Assembly (NCBI RefSeq): GCF_901709675.1
Contig: NC_051087.1
Coordinates: 11,113,884-11,177,883 of the forward strand
Direction of reading: 5' to 3'
Length of the DNA: 64,000 nucleotides
Origin: Syngnathus acus
Lineage: Eukaryota > Chordata > Actinopteri > Syngnathiformes > Syngnathidae
The number at the start of each line of letters is the position of its first letter. The first letter of the stretch is position 1. Of the stretch, positions 48,301 to 64,000 are shown in pieces. A program made the translations under genes and the position numbers. The notes under the pieces were generated by a model, which saw nothing but the letters and a program-made list of their open reading frames with translations, ran no database searches and was not told the DNA's origin.

Positions 48301-51300
48301 GTCGAGCAGATTTCAGGTACACAACTGATAATGTGTAACATGGAAGAAGAACATCATGGTCGTTTTGAGAGCCACCCCATGTTGTTCTGCAAACACATGC
48401 CCAACACTCTCTTGATATTTTTTCGCTTATATGGGGGCGGCGCTGAGATATCAATTTGTTTGCAGGATACTGGGGGAGGAAGAGGTAGGATAAGAAGAAA
48501 GCCGGAGATGCAGTCCACAGTCATGGCGAGGTGTTGACTTTGATGGTTAGCTGAGGCAGAGAACAATCACATTTTATATCCGTTGTTTTTCCCTGGCACA
48601 CTTGTAATGGAAGAGTGGGAGGAGGATGCAAAGTGAACTTCTGGAATTGGTTTGTGATTTCACAATAAAATTAAGCCTACTCTATGTAATCGTTTTATAT
48701 TCTTCATTGCCTACCACAAAGGATTATGATTCAATTGTTAATGTAACATCTGCTCAGATGTTATAATTACTGTGTTCTGTGATATTTGCCATATTTGAAG
48801 ACGTCACAGTTTCAATGCCCAATTCTGATTAACGCGAAAGTTACAAATGAAATACTATGTCTGCCACGAAGAAATATTCAGTCCCTCCTTAAGCCTTCAT
48901 GTTTGTGTGTCACAATGATCCTATAGGTAAGTTGTTTGGAGATCTAAGATCCTGTCGGGGTCACCATGGCAAACGGATCCTAGGGGAGGGACCAGAATTT
49001 GCTAAACGTTTCAGATTAAAACATGGCAGGCTTCTTTTTTAGGCTCTATCTATTGATTCTCTGTGTGGCCAGTAGGGGAGTTCATGGAATTAGCCAAATA
49101 TTACGGTCACTGAAAGATTTGCCTGCAGGTTTGCCAACCAATTATCAGCTTTGACGGCCTAAATCACTGTGGATTGCAGTCTAACAGAAAGAATAACATG
49201 TCTCACATGTACTAAAACATGAAATAACATAAAATAATCTCTCTCACTCTACAATGTTTTCCCTCGAAGTGGATAAGAGATTAGGCTTTCAAAATGAGAT
49301 TTTTTTTAATACCACAGTAAAAAAACAAACAAAAAACTACTGGTTACATGGTATTGAATGTTACATTCCATGTTGAAAACAGGCCAAGTGGAGCTAATAA
49401 GCAATATTTACTATGCATATATTCAGTCTCCATGTTAAATTAAATAAGGTCTGATGTCGCTGTACATGTAAGTATCAGAGAATATTTTCCACTTTAAGTC
49501 CTGCTAAGTGAGTCATTTCTCTCGAGATAGTTTCCACAGCTTTACCCTCAGGGTAAACTCGTGGTTCAATACACTAATTCCGAGCTGAGTGATACAATGC
49601 ACTAGAATGTTGACATAGCATACAAGATCTGTGGGACTGCTCCTAGAAATGAAACCATACCGTTGTTCACAAATATCGTCTTCTATCCTAAAAGTCGATA
49701 GCTTTCGTCATGCTTTCCCATAACGTCCTTGTGTGGTTCATCAACTTTACTCCTCTATAGTTCCCACAACTCTGCTTGTGGTTGTTGTTCTTAAAAAATG
49801 GGCACCAGCACACTTTCCCACCAATACTCCACAACCACCTCCCCAAGATGCTTACCGACACAAGTGCAAATATTGGGCAAATATTACCTCTCCACTACAG
49901 CTGCTTCTGGCCACCAAAACAACTGGATTAGAAAATCAGGCCCATCTCTTTATAATTATCCAAAAATATTTGAAGCCCCCGCCCTTCTTTTTTCTTCAGC
50001 ATTGCAGGATTTCAATCTAGTGGCTGAGATGTTCGCAAGGTAATTGTTATTTTTCACGGGAGTTACTTCTTGCTTATGAATAGCACCAGCAGCAACATTA
50101 GAAACTGCTAAAACTGCTTATCATGCTAGCTCTGTGTCTATAATTGTAAAACCTGTCATGCAAAACAGTCGCAAAGATGTTTGCCAGACATTCGCCAATA
50201 GTTTTAATAGCCGCTACCTTACTGCAAAGAAATTTTTAACAAAAAAAAAACAATATACAAAAAACTGTTGGCAACGGTTTGCAACCATTTAGGAACCCTG
50301 ACGAAATACCAAAATTCGTTATGTGCTCAAACACTTGCGGATCAGATACGGGCTTTATTAATGATAATAAGGGTACATTGTTATGCTGAGGTGAATTCAT
50401 AACAATTTCATAAAAAAATCATGCCTACAATAAATTATGATTTTTGTGAGATACGTATCTGCTTGTCTCTTAGAACTGTGCGCAAGTCATGTAGGTTTTG
50501 AATCAAGTTTCACACATGAATGTAGAAACACAACAATGTGATTGTGTGTGTGAGTTGTACAGGAATGATTCATCTTGTGGTTCCTCTCCCATCTGCTGTA
50601 AGCTCTAACTTAATCAGGAGAAAGCAAGAGTCCATCTCCCGTTAGAGATCAACACGACTTGTTTATGAGTCTGCCGACTGCTAATTTGATTGCTTGAACA
50701 AACAACATCCAGGCCTGCAGACTGTTGGTCATGCATTAATTCCCACCAAGTGTCAGTCTCCATTGCAGTGTCCCACATAGTTTCATGTTTCAAGTGCAGT
50801 TCACCTGCAAATAATGAAGTCTTACACGAAACCCTTTGTTCAGACAAGGACATTACATTCATTAAATTGATATTCACATCTGCAGATCATTATATAGGCA
50901 ACTGGAATTGTATTATTTACTATAGAGTGTAGCTAGATGATGTTCTTTTAATAACGTTTTAATCAGGGCTGGGCAGCTACCAATACGAGGTATCAAGACA
51001 ATAGTTTCAAAGTATCGAAGGCTTTGATAGTCTCCGATACCAGTTACCAATATCAGTCACTGGCACTCGATGTGTGCCTGTTGCCTATAACAAAAAGAAA
51101 GGAAATTATCTTTTGGAAGGGACTGTATGTGCATCGCGTTCATGTTTCTTGCTAAAATCACAAAATTGCAAATTGTCAACATTTTTATTTTATTTTTTTA
51201 AATGTAGAGGAAATTCAAACATTTTGAATTACAAATTCCACTAAATAATATTTGAACAAACTTTATACTGACCTTTTAATTAAAAATGTGTTATTCATTA

Positions 51301-51698
51301 ATTCTACAAAACTATGATGTAACCCGCTACAAAAAAATAATAATTAGAAACTCCGGTTAGAGCGTGAAAACATGTCACATCTTCTTAACTGCCCTGAGGG
51401 AGGATGCACTGGACACAGTGGACAGCAGGGTCATCTCTCCATCCTTCAACGGGCCAGCCCCCTGCCACTGCCTCCTCCTTCGACAGTGCGCGTCTCTTCA
51501 CCGGCACTCACTTGCAATCGCAAAGAGACGCCGGGTCTGGTCACAGAACACCGGCACGGAGTGTTTCCACAACATCGGAGCGAAGGCGTGTTGTTCTCGT
51601 TGCCCCCGTGGATTCAAACTGAACGTCAAGACAGCGGATACTTCTGCTTGCAGCAGAAATTGGAGGACGTAAAAACGCGAGTGTTTGTCACACGCACG
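45383..51698. other. intergenic region between chrna6 and chrnb3
   Basis: About 6.3 kb without a gene I can support. It contains a MITE (46125-46330). A patch at 50690-50870 carries a GCATTAATTCCC homeodomain-like core upstream of chrnb3. A moderately GC-rich stretch (51400-51690) is probably the chrnb3 promoter and 5' UTR. Small frames near 45675, 48283 and 49733 show no family resemblance. Confidence 0.5.
46125..46330. mobile_element. hAT-like MITE with internal palindrome, second copy
   Basis: Shares the core TGATTCAAATGATCAGGA / GAGCTGATCATTTGG and the CTTACAGAGCTTGTTGATGA layout with the element at 16510-16675, and is bounded by GGTGTCGGTCTCTGAGGGCC and TTGAGGACCTGAGTTTGTCA. It is non-coding and somewhat degraded. 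Confidence 0.6.
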
Positions 51699-58587
<6,889 letters not shown>

Positions 58588-58654
58588 CGAATATATACTT
58601 GCAAATACTGTATTTTAGAATTCCTGTTTTTCAGAGTTTCAGAGTTCAAAGTTT

Positions 58655-58660
58655 AATAAA
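58655..58660 (+). promoter_or_regulatory. chrnb3: polyadenylation signal of chrnb3
   Basis: AATAAA, 68 bases past the TAA stop. A second AATAAA is at 58864-58869, so alternative 3' ends are possible. Confidence 0.65.
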
Positions 58661-59676
58661 ACTCAGTTTTTTCTTTTACCAATAATTTAAGTACATGCAC
58701 AAAAGTGTGCAAACAAATAGCAATAGGCAGGTACTCCTTGCATGAATGGTTCTACACAGCCATTTAAATACGGCACAATCACAAAGCATTCATCAGTAAA
58801 TTGTTTTGTGCCCTATACACAGCATGCTTGACAAGGTGATTGCACTTAATACTATGTAATTATAATAAAGTTGTTATTAAAATGTGTACTGTCATTACTT
58901 AAAATGTTCATTAAATCACGAGTTAAAAATAAATGCATGACGTTATTTCGCCTGACTGTAATGCTATTGAGTGACCACTAAACGGCAGCAAATACGTCCA
59001 TCCAACCATTATCTGGATTTTTTATCCTCACATGGGTCACAGCCTCTCCCATTTTATTGCATTAATGACCAATAAATTATAATTACAGATTTTATAGGAG
59101 GTTGTAGGTGCTCCTCTCTGATAAGCAGCAGTCAGGGATTCCTAAATTACATTCCTTGTCAACGAGCACATAAACTGTTGTGTATCACTGACGGTAAAAT
59201 CACTCTTTAATCTGTCTACCTCTTGGCAAACTGCCCAGTCTTTTTTTTACAATAAGTTGCAATTGTAGTGACATACTGGGGGAGCTGAAAGTCTGAGATT
59301 TTGATATGCACAGGTGCGCATGCGCACAACCTAAAGCTGTACATTTACTTTCCTCTGCCACTTTGCAAGGCCAATGGTGGCAATGAATTTGTATACTTGT
59401 AATACTGCATACTGTGCATATTACAACAGCCTAAAGTTCAGCAGTCTGACACACATCTCAACCTGTCTAGTTCTTATTGGTTCCTGCCGCATTCTCTTCC
59501 TTCTATGCCAGGGTTAATTCGTGACCTTCACCTCATTTTGCTGCTAATGATTGCAACAGTGTAAATACTCTACCACCACCACACACACACACACAATCAT
59601 GCTCGCTCGCTTGCTTTGGAAGCCAAATTCACAGTTAAAATAACAAATGAGCTATATTACATTGACAAAGGTTTCA

Positions 59677-59737
59677 GAGTGAGTGAGTGAGTGAGTGAGT
59701 GAGTGAGTGAGTGAGTGAGTGAGTGAGTGAGTGAGTG
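59677..59737 (+). repeat. (GTGA)n microsatellite
   Basis: About 15 uninterrupted GTGA/GAGT units. Confidence 0.92.
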
Positions 59738-60949
59738 CAATATGTTGACTGAAAAAATTTGTTTGTTTGAAGTGCTAGTCTAAAGTGAAACACAAAAAGT
59801 ATAGTAGCAGTGCAAATAAACAGGTACAGCATGCATGGAGAGAAATACAGCACACGACAAATGAACCAAATTTTCACATTCAAGCAAGAGTCCCATTCCT
59901 GCAGGCTGAGCTGAAAAGCCATCTCTTAATGCAAGCTGATGGCAGTCAACATACATATATGAGAACGTGCAAAGACTGGACCCGGAAGTACACATGCAAA
60001 AAGGGAGGTGAGGAGAAGAGAGTAAGGGCTGTATGTACAAAACTACTAGAGCAAATGAAAAGAGTGATAAATAGTGAAAGAAGCGCTGCAGGCGAACTTC
60101 TAATGGTTTTAGGGCGCTGCTGCATCGGCTGCGTACTGACAGTTCAACACATGAACAGAATGGAGAGGTGAGGGAAAATAAACATACAACGTGTAGACAG
60201 ATTGAAGGCAGATGGGGAAGGACAGAGAGGAATCAAGAGAAACATGGAAGAAGGGAGGATGAATGAAAACAGAATCGGAGAAGTTTTCGGCTAAGTGATG
60301 ACAACATGAATGACTTATATAGTACCAATGGCCCATACACGTGAAAGTGGAATAGCGGCAGGTATAAATCAATGAATTGGCTATGGTATCACCTAAAACT
60401 TTGAACCGTATTTCGCAGGCACAAAGGTGGAATAGATGTAGTGTAAAAAGGCAGATTTCCTGGTGGAATTTACACCAACCAAGGAGGAAGCAGCACTGGT
60501 TTTATGGAGTGTTTGGATTTTCCTTAGGTAAAAAAACTCCATGGGACAGATGAACATCTATACAAAGCTTGAGGGTGGATTACATCTTACCTTGGAACTG
60601 GCTCTTATCGAATGTCGACATTCGATGACGGCTGCCATATAACAGAGAATAGACTTTTTTTTAGGTTGTCCCTGTGGTTCAGGTGGTTGCTCTTTTCGAA
60701 GACGGTCCTATGAAGAGACTTTTGGTAAATCATAACCTTAAACTGTTGGGTGCTTATACTCATCAGTGGTGGTCATGGCGATGACGGTGTGCCATTACTT
60801 TAAAGCTACTTCTGACAATGACAATGTTTCAACAACTCACCACATCTGGGCGACAGAATGCGATTGAAGTTGAATTCAGTTGCAGGATGACTGGTTGAAC
60901 ATTGGTACGACGGAGAAATGTTGCTGGCTACAAATGGAAACATACTTAG

Positions 60950-61441
60950 TGTCATGGAGTGAATGGAGCTGGGCGACCAAATGCAGCTTGGACCAGGGTT
61001 TATTGAAGAACTCAAAAGATAGACTAGAGGCTCAACTAGGAACAAGACTAGAACAGAACAGAACAGACTGGAAACTAGAAACAAGAAGACATGAGACGTG
61101 AACAATACGACGAGGAGAGACACGCAGACAGGACTTATATACGCGACAGGTAACGAGAGGCAGATGACTGTGATTAGTACCGTAATTTTCGGACTATAAG
61201 TCGCGGTTTTTTTCATAGTTTGGGTGGGGGGGCGACTTATACTCAGGAGCGACTTATATACAGATATATGTTTTTTTTCACTTTTTTGGGCATTTTATGG
61301 CTGGTGCGACTTATACTCCGGTACGACTTATAGTCCGAAAATTACGGTACATAGATTGAGAGTAGACACAGGAAGGCAGGGGTGACGCGAACAGAAACCA
61401 TGGCAACATTAAAACAAGGAAAAAGAGACGGATCGTGACAC
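60950..61441. mobile_element. non-coding interspersed repeat interrupted by a MITE
   Basis: Begins near GTGTCATGGAGTGAATGGAG and ends at CGGATCGTGACAC, so the ends are short inverted GTGTCA-like sequences. The middle is rich in AACTAGAAACAAGA-type units. The MITE at 61178-61349 sits inside it. The family is not identified; the borders are approximate. Confidence 0.45.
61178..61349. mobile_element. MITE with TACCGTAATTTTCGGACTAT termini, second copy
   Basis: A 172-bp element with inverted ends of about 27 bp (ACCGTAATTTTCGGACTATA / its inverse), bounded by TA, and internal GCGACTTATA units. It belongs to the same family as 29537-29654 and is inserted in the repeat at 60950-61441. Confidence 0.75.
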
Positions 61442-62205
61442 TTAGATGAAGTTACTGCATGTTAGCTGCAATGATGCCAGGATTTTAAATGTTAGTTGTT
61501 TTTTTACTCTCACATAACAGCTCCAGTTGGAATGAATATACAATGTATGTTACATTATTAAACTCTTTATGAATTAAGCAACAATCAAATGTGATTAACA
61601 AATAAGTAAATGAAGTGAAGAGAATGTTATAAATTACTACCCTCCATGTTTGTTTGCTTCTTTGTTAGAAATGACATTTCCCCCAATTTCTCACTGAATA
61701 TTGCACACATCTTTCAAGAATGTGTGTGGCGGGTAGCAATAAACGTGTACCATTTGGTTATAATCCAAATTAAGATTATGATGGAGGTCTACATTCTCCT
61801 GAGTGCCTTTCACTTTGTTGCAGGTGTCACCGCCCAAGTGAAGATACTTAATCAAACATTTGTAGACCTTTTATGCATATTGGGTGATACGTTCTCATTA
61901 GTAGAACAAATGTTTTCAAATAACTCATTTGTTGTTTAGTAAATCTCCCACTCGGGTTATCTGCTTACTCCAGGACTCGAGGTGAAAGGAGATCCGCCAC
62001 ATTCTGGTTCTTTCACCTTCCTCACCATTTGCCAAAATGATGACAAATGACAAAGTGCTTTTTTGATTGTGATCATTTCTATTCTCATCTGTGAAATGTA
62101 CCCAAGTGATGAGAATGATTATTTTTTACACAGGGCTAGTTTTCGCATGAGACATTTTCATTATATATATCGGACTACATTGAGACGAGAGTGGCATAAT
62201 TTGAG

Positions 62206-63079
62206 TACCGTATTTTTCGCACCATAAGGCGCACTGAATTATAAGGCGCACCCTCATTGAACTTTTTATTTTAGAAATTATTTCATATATAGGGCGCACT
62301 GGATTAAAAGGCGCATAAAATAGAAGCTATACTGCAACAAACTGAGGTTGACTAGGGTATGCATCCACTAGCCAATAACCAATGAGCCCTCTGTAAACAA
62401 TCGCGTTTCTCAAACTATCTCCTATAAAATGATCGGAACTGACTAAAGTTCGATCTAAAACATTGGTACTGCTTACTTATGTTTCCCTTCCATATCGATC
62501 CGTAAATTTACTCGAAACATTAACGGAGCAGCCTATTTTGAAATGAAATAGCGTTGTTTGTATAGCAGCTATCATTATAGCATTAGCCACCCGCAAACTC
62601 CCGTGAGCCTCAGCTCGCAGAATCCCATGAGCCTAAGCAAACTGTCATGGCGGCCCCCTGTAAACAATCACGTTTCTCAAACTCTCTCCCATAAAAGTGA
62701 TCGGAACCGACTAAAGACTGATTTAACACATTGGTGCTGCTTATTTATGATTCCGTTGGATATTGATCAGTAAACGTTCTCGTAAACATTAACGAAACAG
62801 CCTATTTTGAAATGAAATAGCCTCGCAGGTACAACAGCTATTCAGTGACGCCCCCTGACCACGGTTGCCGTAAAGCTGGGAAGCGATGCGACCTTGTAAT
62901 TTACTAGACGTATTAAAACGTACTGAAACATTTTGGCAGAGCGCTGTGTATAACCAGTATGGATCAACACATTCATCAATTGATCCATATATAAGGCGTT
63001 CTGCATTATAAGGCGCACTGTGGTTTTTTGAGTAAATTTTAAGTTTTTAAGTGCGCCTAATAGTGCGAAAAATACGGTA
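62206..63079. mobile_element. 874-bp MITE with TACCGTATTTTTCGCAC termini
   Basis: The ends TACCGTATTTTTCGCACCAT and GTGCGAAAAATACGGTA are inverted repeats, with ATAAGGCGCAC motifs near both ends. The inside holds a diverged direct duplication of about 190 bp (CTGTAAACAATCGCGTTTCT at about 62391 and the matching CTGTAAACAATCACGTTTCT at about 62658). There is no transposase frame. Its ACCGTA termini relate it to the elements at 29537 and 61178, although the body differs. Confidence 0.75.
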
Positions 63080-63298
63080 TTCATACATTGTGTTACATTT
63101 TTGTTTGGTGCTGTGCTGAAAGATATTCCGAATGTAAAATGGGTGCTTTGGCTCAATAAAAGTTGGGAGACATTGCTTTCGAAGAAGAGCACTCATCATC
63201 TTGGACAAAGTTTGGAGTTGACCGAAGCAGGCAGGTGGCTGTCCAAGCCGGCATAATAGCAAATTGGTGTCGTGTGTATGTCTTCTATGTTTGTTTTC

Positions 63299-63405
63299 AG
63301 CGAGAGAGACAGAGAGCGGGGGAAGGAGGGAGCGAGGGAGGGAGTCAAGGGGAGAGAGAGAGCGATGGAGAGAGAGAAAAATGGAGAGAGTGAGAGCGAG
63401 AGCAG
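63299..63405 (+). repeat. GA-rich tract
   Basis: Purine-rich GAGAGA/GGGAGG sequence about 70 bp upstream of the candidate signal-peptide exon at 63472. Comparable to the GGA tract in front of chrna6. Confidence 0.8.
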
Positions 63406-63471
63406 TCTGATGAAGCTTTCCAAGTTTGACACCTTCTGTGGGCTAAAAAGGAGACCAACAATATTGCTGTG

Positions 63472-63541
63472 ATGGAGTCACGGAGGACCAGAAAATCAAT
63501 ACTGCTAGGATTTTACCTCTGGGTGACTTTGAGCTTTCGAG
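63472..63541 (+). CDS. candidate first coding exon (signal peptide) of a further gene, cut by the window end
   Basis: ATG at 63472 opens a 23-codon frame, MESRRTRKSILLGFYLWVTL and then SFR plus one base, followed by the donor G|GTAGGT. The peptide has a basic n-region and a hydrophobic h-region like a signal peptide. The exon length (70 bp) and phase 1 ending match the first exons of the three nAChR genes here (52, 58 and 61 bp, all phase 1). A fourth subunit gene is therefore possible, but any secreted or membrane protein gene could start this way. No second exon is certain before 64000. Confidence 0.35.
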
Positions 63542-64000
63542 GTAGGTTGCTGAATGACTCCTACTTTTTTTAGTTTGCCCAAATAACCATATATTTAAGC
63601 GTTTTTATTTTATTTTTGTTCATGATATTTGATGATGACCATCAATGACGTAGGCACATATTTCCAGATGTGACTGTCTAATATTCCAGCATGTGGAGGA
63701 ATTCTATCACATCACTACAGAAGAACATATTGCTGCGTGCCTGGAGTGTAAGTGTAGGTCAGTGTGCTTGTGTCAGTCTTGCTCTTTAGACCAACAACAT
63801 CTGGCTCAGAAAAAAAAAGGAGGGCACACCAGCAATGATGCACAAAGCCCATTGGGACTGTTCATCCCCTCAGCGTAATCCGCAGTCAAAATTAAATACA
63901 TGATTAGTAGAGCAGAAACACCATCAGATGAAGTTAAAGCGCTTTAACATGTTTGAATCCATGGTTTACAATACTTGGGATATTTGACACACCGTTTTTT
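63542..64000. other. window end, probably intronic if the exon at 63472 is real
   Basis: No nAChR-like second exon (which should carry an ERL/DRL-type helix motif) is visible. A frame at 63693-63878 follows a TCCAG acceptor-like site, but its translation does not resemble any subunit. Confidence 0.35.

Larger units (their letters stand above)
58588..60949. other. intergenic stretch downstream of chrnb3
   Basis: Apart from the poly(A) signals, a short CA run near 59578 and the GTGA array at 59677-59737, I see no feature. A 128-codon frame at 59785-60171 has no recognisable domain, splice context or compositional support. Confidence 0.45.

Noticed and set aside
59785-60171. 128-codon + strand frame, one of the longer unexplained frames
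   Set aside because: Mixed composition without a domain, signal peptide or exon borders; the same region is also open on the other strand.
61771-61940. Frame starting MMEVYILLSAFHFVAGVTAQ that looks like a signal peptide
   Set aside because: The following donor is weak (GTGTCA), no partner exon is seen, and the frame stops soon after; weaker than the candidate at 63472.

Overview
This is a nuclear window from a vertebrate, most probably a teleost fish. The evidence is spliced genes with GT-AG introns, AT-rich intergenic DNA, fish-type tRNA-derived SINEs and MITEs, and a gene content centred on neuronal nicotinic acetylcholine receptor (nAChR) subunits. I cannot name the species.

The backbone is three nAChR subunit genes, all on the + strand. 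(1) 4215-10357 encodes a non-alpha subunit of the beta2/beta4 class (7 exons, 506 aa); its position suggests the fish-retained third member of the alpha6/beta3 cluster, sometimes called chrnb5. (2) 31662-45382 is chrna6 (8 exons, about 519 aa), with the vicinal Cys pair of an agonist-binding alpha subunit. (3) 51699-58587 is chrnb3 (8 exons, 465 aa), with the Val at M2 position 9' typical of the accessory beta3 subunit. All exon boundaries were read directly and the phases close. Together these subunits would form the pentameric alpha6/beta3-containing receptor of retinal and catecholaminergic neurons, with the first gene as a possible complementary beta partner. A fourth short exon at 63472-63541 looks like another signal-peptide exon of the same phase; the rest of that gene lies beyond the window.

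Between the first subunit gene and chrna6, on the - strand, lie two nearly identical 7-exon fetuin-B-like genes (20485-21925 and 24100-25503). They are carried on a direct tandem duplication with a 3.58 kb period (19341-22918 and 22921-26488). Both keep two cystatin-type domains and the CPDCP motif that fetuin-B uses against astacin-family proteases.

The remainder is repeats and featureless AT-rich DNA. 1755-2285 is the decayed 3' end of a LINE. 11210-15854 is a composite inverted-repeat block holding a 235-bp tandem array with long hairpins and three copies of a tRNA-like, SINE-type sequence. 44411-44783 is a good tRNA-derived SINE on the - strand. MITEs with ACCGTA-type termini lie at 29537, 61178 (nested inside another repeat) and 62206. 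There are also several microsatellites. A possible last exon of an unidentified upstream gene sits at 495-705.

I see no wholly new biological system. The most notable points are the extra beta-class subunit linked to alpha6/beta3, the head-to-tail chrna6-chrnb3 arrangement, extra introns and a probable GC-AG splice donor, the recent fetuin-B duplication inside a cholinergic receptor cluster, and the hairpin-rich composite repeat.
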